DNA of 64,000 bases from an uncultured Desulfovibrio sp. (lineage in GTDB: Bacteria > Desulfobacterota > Desulfovibrionia > Desulfovibrionales > Desulfovibrionaceae), in contig CALBAX010000115.1 in assembly GCA_937926875.1 (NCBI GenBank), positions 1 to 64,000 on the forward strand. The letters are read 5' to 3'. Shown here in pieces: positions 49,585 through 57,544 of the stretch; within the stretch, counting starts at the first letter, position 1; the number at the start of each line of letters is the position of its first letter. The position numbers and the translations under genes are program-made. The notes beneath the pieces were generated by a model. The model was not told where the DNA came from and did not search any database. It saw nothing but the letters and a program-made list of their open reading frames with translations.

Positions 49585-51037
49585 GGTGGACGTGGAGATA
49601 TTGCACGAGACCCGGAGCCTGTGCCCTGTCTGCCTGCGACGGCTGGATGCCCGGTATGTGCGGCGGGGGCAGAGCATCCTGCTGGAGCGTACCTGCCCGG
49701 AACACGGCACCTTTGCCGTGGACATCTGGCACGAACAGACGGAAGGGGGCGTCACGCCGCCGCGCTTCGACGGCTGGTCACGGCCCAAAACGCCATCGTA
49801 CCCGCGTGAGCCGCGCACATCGGTACAGCACGGCTGTCCCTATGATTGCGGCCTGTGCCCGGCCCATGCCCAGCATACCTGCACGGGCCTGGTGGAAGTG
49901 ACCCTGCGCTGCAACATGGCCTGTCCCATCTGCTATGCGGCGGCTGGTGGCGCTGTGCCCGACGATCCTCCGGCGGAGACCGTGGCCTTCCAGCTGGACA
50001 GCCTGCGCCGGGCCTCGCCGGGCTGCAATGTCCAGCTCTCCGGTGGCGAGCCTACCGTGCGCGACGATCTGCCCGCCATCATCCGCATGGCCCGTGAACG
50101 GGGCTTCGGCCTGTTGCAGGTCAACAGCAACGGCCTGCGTCTGGGCCTGGAAGCGGGCTATGCCCAAAAGCTGCGCGACGCCGGGCTGGATTCCGTCTAT
50201 CTGCAATGGGACAGCCCCGATCTGGAGGGCTGTCTGCCTTTGCGCGGGGCCGTGGCCCTGCCCGAGGGGCTGGATCTGCTGGCGGTCAAGCGCCGGGCCG
50301 TGGAACAGTGCACGGCCGTCGGTCTGGGTGTGGTGCTGGTGGCCACCGTGGCCCGGGGCGTCAATGATGACCGTCTGGGGGCCCTGCTGCGTCTGGCGCT
50401 GGAGCTGGGCCCCGGCGTGCGCGGCCTCCATATCCAGCCTGTGGCCCGTTTCGGCCGCTATCCCGGACGGCTGGAAGACGGCCTCCGCTTCACCCTCAGC
50501 GATGTGATGACCGCCCTGTGCCGTCAGGCCCCGCAATGGCTGCGCATGGAGCATTTCCATCCGCCGGGTTGCGAACATTCCCTGTGCTCCTTCAGTTCCC
50601 TGTACGCCCGGGAAAAGGCGGCGGACGGCAGCCCCTCCCTGCGCTGGCTGCCTGATGCGGCCCGTTCCTGCTGCGGCCCTGCCGTGGACAAGGTGCCGGT
50701 CCCGGCGGCCGAAGGCGCGCGCAAGTCCCGGCAGTTCGTGGCCAGCCATTGGCGCGGCGACGACAGGATCCGGGAAGAGGACAAGGCGGCGCTGGCTGAT
50801 GACTTCGGCCGCTTTTTGGCCCGTGCCGGGGCCGAACAGCGCTTCACCCTTTCCTGCATGGCCTTTCAGGACGCGCTCTCTCTGGACGTGGAGCGGGTGC
50901 GCGGCTGCTGCATCCATGTGGTGCGCCCCGATGGCCGCATGATCCCCTTCTGTCTCCACAACCTTACGTCCACGGAAGGCCGGATGCTCTATCCGCAGCG
51001 TCTGGCATGCGGGGAGGATGGTCATGACGGCATCTGA
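49577..51037 (+). CDS. Radical SAM enzyme of the mop cluster (TrsS-like)
   Basis: 486 residues. The SAM-binding [4Fe-4S] motif C-x3-C-x2-C is CNMACPIC (Cys112, 116, 119), followed by VQLSGGEPTVRDDLP (GGE motif) and a TIM-barrel body. Upstream are a zinc-ribbon-like N-terminus (CPVC at 16-19, CPEHG at 40) and HGCPYDCGLCPAHAQHTC (87-102), which also occur in relatives annotated as tetraether-lipid/Tes-like or TrsS proteins. A CCG motif (SCCGPAVD) lies in the C-terminal half, at a place where some relatives, as I recall, carry selenocysteine. Substrate unknown. It overlaps both neighbours. Confidence 0.85.
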   Translation: MPEVDVEILHETRSLCPVCLRRLDARYVRRGQSILLERTCPEHGTFAVDIWHEQTEGGVTPPRFDGWSRPKTPSYPREPRTSVQHGCPYDCGLCPAHAQHTCTGLVEVTLRCNMACPICYAAAGGAVPDDPPAETVAFQLDSLRRASPGCNVQLSGGEPTVRDDLPAIIRMARERGFGLLQVNSNGLRLGLEAGYAQKLRDAGLDSVYLQWDSPDLEGCLPLRGAVALPEGLDLLAVKRRAVEQCTAVGLGVVLVATVARGVNDDRLGALLRLALELGPGVRGLHIQPVARFGRYPGRLEDGLRFTLSDVMTALCRQAPQWLRMEHFHPPGCEHSLCSFSSLYAREKAADGSPSLRWLPDAARSCCGPAVDKVPVPAAEGARKSRQFVASHWRGDDRIREEDKAALADDFGRFLARAGAEQRFTLSCMAFQDALSLDVERVRGCCIHVVRPDGRMIPFCLHNLTSTEGRMLYPQRLACGEDGHDGI

Positions 51038-52283
51038 CCCGCGTCCCGCGACGACGGCACGGAATGCGGTACAGGAGCCGCCGCTCCTGCCCCCGGCCGT
51101 CTGGCAAGCCCTGGAACGTCCCGGGCCTTTCGCGCTGGGGCTGGACGCCTGGCTGGCGGCGGAATGCGGTGCGACGTGCCCCGAAGAGCTGGCCGCCGCT
51201 GTGCGGGCACGCCAGCTGGAGCTGATCAATGCCGATCTTTGCCATATGGCGACGCGCAGTCCCCTGTACCGGCAACGCCTGATCGGGGCCGGACGCTGGT
51301 CTGCGGCGGGTCTTCGCCCTTTGCTCGATCTTTCCGAGCTGGCGGAGTTGCCGTTCACCACGGCCGACGACCTGCGCCCCGGCGAGGCCCTGCTCTGTGT
51401 CTCGCGCGACGAGGTGGCGCGCATGGTCACGGTGAGCACTTCCGGCAGTACGGGCGCGCCCAAGCGGCTGGCCTTCAGCGACGCCGAGCTGGCGCGCACG
51501 CGGGATTTTTTTGCCGTGGGCATGGCCCAGATGGTCTCGGCAGGGCAGCGAGTGGCCGTGCTCCTGCCGGGCGCCCACCGCCCGCGGGGCATCACGGACC
51601 TGCTGGCCGGGAGCCTGGCACCGCAGGGCGTGCGCGTGACGGCCTGCATGGAGCTGGCCGACCTGCTGCTTGGTATGCCGGAACAGGCCCCGGAAGGAGC
51701 GGCGGCCCGTCTGTCGGCTGTCCGTACTGCCTGGCAGGCGCTTGCGGCCACGGCGCCTGCCGGTCTGGGGCTCGTGCTCCTGCCCCGGCAGATGGCCTGC
51801 CTGTGGCGGGCCTTTCCCCAGACGCCGCCGGGCCTGTGCGCCGCCCTGTGCGCTGCCGACTGGCTGGATCCCGGTCTGCGCCGTCAGGTGGAGCAGGGCT
51901 GGGACTGCCTTCTGCTGGATCATTACGGTTCCACGGAGAGCGCCTTTGCCGGGGCCGTGCAGTGCCGCTGCCGTGAAGGGCGGCATGTGCGGGCCCTGGA
52001 CCTTCTGCTGGAGATAGTCCATCCTGTGACGGGCAAGATCCTGCCTGCGGGCGAGACAGGGGAACTGGTCATCACCACCCTGCAACGGCGGGCCATGCCC
52101 CTGTTGCGCTACCGTACAGGCGATATGGCCAGTTTGCTGGACGGGCCCTGTGCCTGCGGCAGTCCGTTGCCGCGCCTGGGACCGGTGCTGGGACGCATCG
52201 AGTGCGATGGACAGGGATTTCGAGTGACGCATCCCCGCAAGGGGGGGAGCGAGGAGAGGAGGTCATGCGCCATTACGCTTTGA
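51024..52283 (+). CDS. PaaK-like adenylate-forming enzyme lacking the C-terminal domain (DVU_1553-like)
   Basis: 419 residues. ANL superfamily motifs: P-loop STSGSTGAPKRLAF (~138-151), the adenine motif HYGSTESAF (~299) and YRTGDMASL (~365). PaaK ligases continue ~90 residues past the RTGD/GR region with the mobile C-terminal domain; here the protein ends soon after VLGRIECDGQGFRV, so that lid and its Lys are missing. It may only adenylate, or bind, its acid. ATG 51024 is six bases after GGGGAGG and overlaps the radical SAM stop by 14 bases; its 3' end overlaps the next gene by 19. Confidence 0.82.
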   Translation: MTASDPRPATTARNAVQEPPLLPPAVWQALERPGPFALGLDAWLAAECGATCPEELAAAVRARQLELINADLCHMATRSPLYRQRLIGAGRWSAAGLRPLLDLSELAELPFTTADDLRPGEALLCVSRDEVARMVTVSTSGSTGAPKRLAFSDAELARTRDFFAVGMAQMVSAGQRVAVLLPGAHRPRGITDLLAGSLAPQGVRVTACMELADLLLGMPEQAPEGAAARLSAVRTAWQALAATAPAGLGLVLLPRQMACLWRAFPQTPPGLCAALCAADWLDPGLRRQVEQGWDCLLLDHYGSTESAFAGAVQCRCREGRHVRALDLLLEIVHPVTGKILPAGETGELVITTLQRRAMPLLRYRTGDMASLLDGPCACGSPLPRLGPVLGRIECDGQGFRVTHPRKGGSEERRSCAITL

Positions 52284-53503
52284 TACTGGCTGCCGGTGCG
52301 GCGTCCCGCATGGGGCGGTGCAAGGCCCTGCTGCCGCTGCCCTTCCCGGACGGGGAGTGTTGCGCTCTGGAACGCCTGGCCCGGATGTACGCTTTTTGCG
52401 GGCAGCGCTTCGTGGTCACCGGGCACCATGCAGGGGTACTGGAGCCGGTGGCGCCCGCTTGGGGCCTGCGCGCTGTCCGCAATCCCCGCCCGGAAGACGG
52501 CATGTTCTCTTCCCTCTGCGCGGGGCTCCGGGCCGTTCTGGAGCAGGCCCGGGCGGATGGCGTGGAGCCGGAGCAGGGCGGGGTGTTCGTCCATCCTGTG
52601 GACGTGCCCCTGACCCGGCGCCTGACCCTGCTGGCCCTGCTGCGGGCCGCGGACGCCGTGCCGGGGACAGCCCTGCAGGCGTCGTTTTGTGGCGAGCCGG
52701 GGCACCCCGTGTTCCTGCCCCTTTCCCTTGTTCCCGCCATCCTTGCCCATGACGGGCATGAAGGCCTGCGCGGCGCATTGGCGGCGGTCCCCTGCCGTCA
52801 GGTGCCGGTGGCCGATGCCGCCATGCTGCTGGACATGGATACTCCAGAGCAGTACGCGAACTTGCAGGACATGGCCGTCTGTCACGATGCCCTGACGCGG
52901 GACGAGGCCGAGGGCCTGCTGCTCCAGGCCGGTGTACCGGAGCGGGGCCTGCGCCATGCGCTGGCCGTGGGGCGGGTGGCGGAAGCCCTGTGCGCGGCCC
53001 TGGCAGAGGCCCGGGAGGAGGATGCTCCCGTGGAAACGGCTTTGGCGCTGGCATCCGGGCTGACGCACGATATCTGCAAGGGCGTGCATGGCCATGAGGC
53101 CGCCGGAGGGCGGCTGCTGGCCCGCCTCGGGCTGGCCCGCATGGCCGCCATCGTGACGGCCCACCGGGATCAGAGCGTCCCGGCGGGGAAAAAGCTGGGC
53201 GCGCACGAGCTGGTCTATCTGGCGGACAAATACTGCCGGGGCGGTATCTGGGTGCCGGTGGCGCGGCGTTTTGCCCAGAAACTGGAGGAATTCGGCGCTG
53301 ATCCGGGTGCCCGGGCCGGTATCGAAGGGCGGCGCGACCGGGCACTGGCCCTGGAACGGCGACTGGCCGTGGAGCTGGGCCGTGACCCCGCGCAGCTGGC
53401 GCGGGAAGTGCTGGATGCGGCGGACATCGACACGCGCGCACGAATGCTGGAGGCCCGGCGCGCTCTCTGGACGCCGCTGTGCCCGCTGACGGAAGAAGTG
53501 TAG
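52265..53503 (+). CDS. MocA-like Mo-cofactor nucleotidyltransferase fused to an HD domain (DVU_1551-like)
   Basis: 412 residues. Residues 1-~195 are a MobA/MocA-type NTP transferase: LAAGAASRMGRCKALLP (~9-25), PEDGMFSSLCAGLR and the metal Asp in HPVDVPLTRRL. Residues ~205-400 form an HD-type phosphohydrolase domain with LTHDICKGVHGHEAAGG and a later AHELVYLADK. The transferase half most likely makes the cytosine dinucleotide (MCD) required by xanthine-oxidase-family enzymes such as MOP; the HD half is of unknown role. GAGGAGGTC precedes the ATG. Confidence 0.85.
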   Translation: MRHYALILAAGAASRMGRCKALLPLPFPDGECCALERLARMYAFCGQRFVVTGHHAGVLEPVAPAWGLRAVRNPRPEDGMFSSLCAGLRAVLEQARADGVEPEQGGVFVHPVDVPLTRRLTLLALLRAADAVPGTALQASFCGEPGHPVFLPLSLVPAILAHDGHEGLRGALAAVPCRQVPVADAAMLLDMDTPEQYANLQDMAVCHDALTRDEAEGLLLQAGVPERGLRHALAVGRVAEALCAALAEAREEDAPVETALALASGLTHDICKGVHGHEAAGGRLLARLGLARMAAIVTAHRDQSVPAGKKLGAHELVYLADKYCRGGIWVPVARRFAQKLEEFGADPGARAGIEGRRDRALALERRLAVELGRDPAQLAREVLDAADIDTRARMLEARRALWTPLCPLTEEV

Positions 53504-53504
53504 C

Positions 53505-54236
53505 ATGGCGGGGCTCTGGCTGTTGCGTCACGGTTCTTTGCCGCCCAATCCGGAGCGGCGCTTCGTGGGCGCGCGCGACATCGCCCTGACCGCAGCGGGC
53601 CGGGAGCAGATTCGGCAGGCCGCCCGGGCCCTGCTGGCGGAATGCGATGCGGGTGGCGGACTGCCGGCGTCTGCTGTCCTAGCCGCAGAGCGGGGCCACC
53701 ATGCACGGCCGGCAGCTGTGGGGCTGCCGGGGAAAGGGGCACGATCAGAAGATGAGACCGGTCAGCATCGTCCCTGTGTGCCCCGTCATATCATCTGTTC
53801 GGATCTGGGGCGCTGCCGGGAAAGCGCGCGGCTGGTGCAGGAAGTCTTCCGTGCCCGGGGGCACGCCATGGATATTTTCCCCGATGCGGGGCTGCGCGAG
53901 ATCTCGCTGGGCTTGTGGGAGGGCCTGACCGTGGCCGAAGTGGAAGCCCGCTGGCCGGGCAGCCATGCGGCGAGGGGAGCGGACATGGCGGGCTTCGTGC
54001 CGCCGCAGGGAGAGAGCTTCGCCGCCGTGCAGGCCCGTGCCATGGCCTGTGTGGAACGCTGGCAGGCCCGGTATCCTGGCGAATGCTTGCTGCTGGTCAG
54101 CCACGCGGGCGTGTTGCGTACCCTGCTGTGCCACTGGCTGGCCCTGCCGCTGGCCGGGGTGATGCGCATCCCACAGCACTACGCCTGCCGTATCTGGCTG
54201 CCAGAACAGGATATTGGGGAAGGTAATCCCCTTTAG
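53505..54236 (+). CDS. Histidine phosphatase superfamily protein (CobC/phosphoglycerate mutase-like)
   Basis: 243 residues. The phosphohistidine motif is LLRHGSLP (His9), the second catalytic His is in LLVSHAGVLRTLL, and the acid is in LREISLGLWEG, the alpha-ribazole phosphatase/PGM layout. About 40 extra residues (ERGHHARPAAVGLPGKGAR and following) interrupt the usual spacing between the first strand and SDLGRCRESA. One base separates it from the preceding stop. It closes the mop accessory block, so a phosphorylated small molecule or nucleotide in cofactor maturation is a plausible substrate, but that is inference. Confidence 0.85.
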   Translation: MAGLWLLRHGSLPPNPERRFVGARDIALTAAGREQIRQAARALLAECDAGGGLPASAVLAAERGHHARPAAVGLPGKGARSEDETGQHRPCVPRHIICSDLGRCRESARLVQEVFRARGHAMDIFPDAGLREISLGLWEGLTVAEVEARWPGSHAARGADMAGFVPPQGESFAAVQARAMACVERWQARYPGECLLLVSHAGVLRTLLCHWLALPLAGVMRIPQHYACRIWLPEQDIGEGNPL

Positions 54237-54612
54237 CTGGCATCTGGAGGAACTTCTTTTCCCCAAAGCCACATCTTCCCCCAGGACGCTTTGCTCTGAA
54301 AGATGGCAGGGGAGGGGCGCCTACAGGCCTGCCCTGTCCGTGTGGTCTCCGGTAAAAGGGGGGAGAGGCTGGGGGGACTGCTGGATATGGGGGAGCTTTG
54401 AAGAGGCAGATCCTCAAGAAAGGGAGGCCGGGTACCGCTGATGCCGCTGTCAGGTGGGGTGCCCCGGTGATGCAGTGCCGCACAAGGTGGCTGCGGGGAA
54501 CACGTTTTGCCCTGCCTGAAGGAGGGCGCCGCAGAGCATGCCTGGTGCGATGCCGCATGGGCAGAGCCGGCAGAGCGGCGGAGCCTCCGTCAAGAAGCCC
54601 CGGCCTTTGTTC
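54237..54612. other. Intergenic region between convergent phosphatase and tunR genes
   Basis: 376 bases rich in G and C runs (TTTTCCCCAAAG, CTTCCCCCAGG, AAAAGGGGGGAGAGG), resembling pieces of the purine-rich hairpins elsewhere but not forming one clear stem. No gene or convincing terminator is seen. Confidence 0.45.
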
Positions 54613-55719
54613 TTAGTCCAGGGTCAGGATGACGGACAGGGCCTTGAAGATGACCCAGACGCTGCTGCCCACCGGCGGGATGGGGCTTTCACCGCGCACA
54701 TGCAGGGCGCAGGCCTGGCTGCCGTCAGGCAGGTTGACCAGGATCTCGGCCAGCATCTCGTCCTGGCGTACGCGTTCCACCGTGCCCCGGAAGCAGTTGC
54801 GTGTGGCCACGGGAGGCTTGTCCTGCCCCTGGTCGGGTTCGATGATGATCCAGGGGGCCTTGATGCTGGCGGTGATCAGCATGTCCTTGGACAGGCTCAG
54901 GCTCTTGCAGCTTTCGTCCGTGATCATGGCCGTGACGCGCAGGCCGCCTGCCGTGCACAGGACCACGGTGACGATGATGCCCGAGGCCCGCAGGTGTTCG
55001 ATGCGGCCGTGGAAAACGTTGCGGGCGCTGGTACGCAGGCCGCTGGTGCGCTGGACGTGCTCACGCAGCAGGGTCTGCGCGGCCTTGAGGTTGTAGCGGA
55101 TGCTGCCGGACTGCTGGCGCCGGTTGCGCCCGGCGAACATGTCGGCCACAGGGGCGGGCAGGCCCTGGCGGACAAGCTCGAGGATGCGGGTCTGACGCAG
55201 GCTGCGGGCGCTGAGCAGGCCAGCTGGCAGGCCGCAGGCGCTGCCGCATTGTTGCAGGCTGCGACGCACATAACTGGCATCGCAGTGGAGCAGGGGGCCG
55301 CTGGGCGTGAACAGAGCGGGGTCTTCCATCATCTGGCGCAGGCGGCGGCAATGGGTGGCAGGCAGGGGGACCTGGCGGGCATGCTCCCCCTGGATGTGGA
55401 TGAGCCCGGCGCTCCAGTCCATATGCCCCAGTTCCAGGGCAAGGGCTTCCACCAGGCGCAGGCCGCCATAGCGCAAGAGCATGAATATGCACCACAGGCG
55501 GGCGTGGGCCCGGCGTGCCCGCATGCTGGAGGATTCGGCGTATTGCTGCCAGTACCAGGATTCAGCGGCCAGCAACTCCTGATCGCTCAGGCCCTTTTCG
55601 TCACGCAGCAGGCTGGCATTGTCCTGGCGCATGAGCTTCTGCTGCAGCCATTTCCTGTCTTCCGTCTCCAGACTGTGCAGTAAAGTGCTAAGTTTTTCAC
55701 GTTTTTGCGCGGAAACCAT
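54613..55719 (-). CDS. tunR: TunR-type tungstate/molybdate-responsive regulator (integrase-like fold plus TOBE)
   Basis: 368 residues. Residues ~70-230 resemble a tyrosine recombinase catalytic fold (RLWCIFMLLRYGGLRLVEAL, then SARSLRQTRILELVRQGLP) but serve here for DNA binding; the usual R-H-R-Y set is incomplete. Residues ~235-368 hold two TOBE oxyanion-binding repeats (TSARNVFHGRIEHLRASG; ATRNCFRGTVERVRQDEM). This architecture is that described for TunR of sulfate reducers, which senses tungstate and controls Mo/W uptake. GGGAGG precedes the ATG. It is divergent from modABC with a palindrome over the mod promoter. Confidence 0.88.
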   Translation of the reverse strand: MVSAQKREKLSTLLHSLETEDRKWLQQKLMRQDNASLLRDEKGLSDQELLAAESWYWQQYAESSSMRARRAHARLWCIFMLLRYGGLRLVEALALELGHMDWSAGLIHIQGEHARQVPLPATHCRRLRQMMEDPALFTPSGPLLHCDASYVRRSLQQCGSACGLPAGLLSARSLRQTRILELVRQGLPAPVADMFAGRNRRQQSGSIRYNLKAAQTLLREHVQRTSGLRTSARNVFHGRIEHLRASGIIVTVVLCTAGGLRVTAMITDESCKSLSLSKDMLITASIKAPWIIIEPDQGQDKPPVATRNCFRGTVERVRQDEMLAEILVNLPDGSQACALHVRGESPIPPVGSSVWVIFKALSVILTLD

Positions 55720-55748
55720 AGAAAACCTCCCTGAAGCTTCCTTAAAAT

Positions 55749-55775
55749 AACTTGTATCATAAGATGTTACAAGTT
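55749..55775. promoter_or_regulatory. Inverted repeat in the tunR-modA region, candidate TunR operator
   Basis: AACTTGTA (55749-55756) and TACAAGTT (55768-55775) form a perfect 8-bp inverted repeat with an 11-base spacer. The right half overlaps the -35 element of the mod promoter. Confidence 0.65.
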
Positions 55776-55794
55776 GTCGCGCTTTTTATATAAT
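55766..55794 (+). promoter_or_regulatory. Promoter of modABC
   Basis: GTTACA (55766-55771), 17-base spacer, consensus TATAAT (55789-55794). About 78 bases separate the -10 from the modA ATG. Confidence 0.75.
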
Positions 55795-55872
55795 CCGTGT
55801 CTGCCTTGCCCCGCTCCTGAAGGCGCGTAAAGTACATCATGACAAGAACATAAAAAAGCCAAGGAGGCTTGT

Positions 55873-56655
55873 ATGTTGTTCGAACGAGTGCTTTCCGCCT
55901 GTACCAAAAGCGTGTGTGTGGCCGTGGCCGCCCTTGTCCTGGCCCTCGGCTGCGGGCAGACCGTGACGGTGTCCGCCGGAGAAATGACCGTTTCCGCGGC
56001 GGCCAGCCTGACCAATGCCTTCGCGGAACTCAAGACCGCGTTTGAAAAATCCCACCAGGGCCTGACCGTGCATACCAATTTTGCCGCCTCCAACCCGCTG
56101 CTCAAGCAGATGCAGGAAGGGGCGCCCGTGGACGTGTTCGCCTCCGCCGACCAGGAGACCATGGACAAGGCCCAGAAAGCCCAGCTCATCAAGCCTGAAA
56201 GCCGCAAGAATTTCGTCAGCAACACTGTCGTCCTCATCGTGCCCGCCCAGGGCAAGAAGTTCGGCAGCCTCGCAGAACTCAAGAAGGCCCAGCGCATCGC
56301 TGTGGGTTCGCCCGAAAGCGTGCCGGTGGGCCGTTATACGCGTGATGCCCTGAAGAGTGCCGGCCTCTGGGAGAGCCTGCAGTCCTCCTTCATCTACGGC
56401 AACAGCGTGCGGCAGGTCCTGGATTACGTGGCCCGTGGTGAAGTCGATGCCGGCATCGTCTACGCCACCGATGCCAAGCAGCGCGCCGACAAGGTCGATG
56501 TCTGCCTGACGCTCACGGGCCACAAGCCTGTCACCTACCCTATTGCCGTAGCCACCACCGGCAGCAATGCTGCCATGGGCCAGGCTTTCGTGGACTTCGC
56601 TCTTTCCCCTGAAGGACAGGCGATCCTGGCCCGTTACGGCTTCTCCAAGCCGTAG
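55873..56655 (+). CDS. modA: Molybdate ABC transporter, periplasmic binding protein
   Basis: Binds molybdate or tungstate in the periplasm. 260 residues with a signal peptide of about 36 residues (VAVAALVLALGCG, probable cleavage after TVSA). The mature protein starts MTVSAAASLTNAFAELK, the ModA oxyanion site, with further contacts in APVDVFASADQETMDKA, GSPESVPVGRY and VDAGIVYATDA. AAGGAGG lies six bases before the ATG. First gene of modABC; modB starts 199 bases later, an unusually wide gap. Confidence 0.95.
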   Translation: MLFERVLSACTKSVCVAVAALVLALGCGQTVTVSAGEMTVSAAASLTNAFAELKTAFEKSHQGLTVHTNFAASNPLLKQMQEGAPVDVFASADQETMDKAQKAQLIKPESRKNFVSNTVVLIVPAQGKKFGSLAELKKAQRIAVGSPESVPVGRYTRDALKSAGLWESLQSSFIYGNSVRQVLDYVARGEVDAGIVYATDAKQRADKVDVCLTLTGHKPVTYPIAVATTGSNAAMGQAFVDFALSPEGQAILARYGFSKP

Positions 56656-56701
56656 ATTCTGATGGCGGCGTTGCGGGCGCTGCCGTCCTGTTCCCACCGG
56701 G

Positions 56702-56733
56702 CCCGGACATGTCCCGACTCCTGCATGTCCGGG
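56702..56733 (+). promoter_or_regulatory. Hairpin in the modA-modB gap
   Basis: CCCGGACATG and CATGTCCGGG form a perfect 10-bp stem with a 12-base loop, 47 bases after the modA stop. Without a U tract it is more likely a differential-stability or processing element that keeps modA mRNA above modBC than a terminator. Confidence 0.5.
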
Positions 56734-56854
56734 TCCGGCACTTTGTGCTGTATGTCTCCGGCCCGGCGGTATCGCCTGCGGCCGGAACGCAGGATGCTCC
56801 TCCCTGCCGGCGGCCGGGCCTGCCCCTCCGCTGGTGCTGTTTTCCGGATACCGC

Positions 56855-57544
56855 ATGGAATACTTTGTCCCTACCGATCTTGCCCGGCCGCTCCTGCTCT
56901 CGCTGCGGGTGGCGGGCATAGCGACCGCACTTTCCTTCCTGGCCGCGCTCTTCGTGGCCTGGCGTCTGGCCCGTCGCCGCGGCCCCCTGCCGGCCCTGCT
57001 GGATTCCCTTTGCACGCTTCCCCTTGTCCTGCCGCCCACGGTGCTGGGCTATTACCTGATACTCATCGTCGGCCGTAACGGCATCCTGGGACCGGCCCTG
57101 AAGGATCTTGGCCTGCAGCTCATTTTTTCCTGGCAAGGGGCGGTGGTGGCCGCCACAGTGGTGGTCTTCCCGCTGCTCTACAAATCCGCACGCGCGGCCC
57201 TGGAGCAGGTGGACCCGCATCTGGAGAACGCCGCGCGCACTCTGGGGGCCTCGGAGCTGCGCATCCTGCTGACCGTTTCCCTGCCACTGGCCTGGAAGGG
57301 CATCTTTGCCGGGCTCATGCTGGCCTTTGCCCGCGGCATGGGGGAATTTGGCGCGACCCTGATGGTGGCGGGCAACATCCCCGGCAAGACGCAGACCCTG
57401 GCCCTGGCCATCTACGATGCCTTCCAGGCAGGCAATGACGCCCTGGCGACCCTGCTGGTGCTGGTGACGTCCGGGCTGTGTGTGGCCCTGCTCATGGCCG
57501 CCGAAGTGCTGGTCAAATACAAAAGAAGGCGGCGCAGCGCATGA
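56855..57544 (+). CDS. modB: Molybdate ABC transporter permease
   Basis: Inner-membrane permease, 229 residues from ATG 56855 (MEYFVPTDLARPLLLSLRVA). The EAA loop typical of ModB/CysT is NAARTLGASELRILLTVSLP, preceded by PLVLPPTVLGYYLI and followed by AFARGMGEFGATLMVAGNIP. No strong ribosome site precedes this ATG; a GTG seven codons earlier is an alternative. Its stop overlaps modC (ATGA). Confidence 0.94.
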   Translation: MEYFVPTDLARPLLLSLRVAGIATALSFLAALFVAWRLARRRGPLPALLDSLCTLPLVLPPTVLGYYLILIVGRNGILGPALKDLGLQLIFSWQGAVVAATVVVFPLLYKSARAALEQVDPHLENAARTLGASELRILLTVSLPLAWKGIFAGLMLAFARGMGEFGATLMVAGNIPGKTQTLALAIYDAFQAGNDALATLLVLVTSGLCVALLMAAEVLVKYKRRRRSA

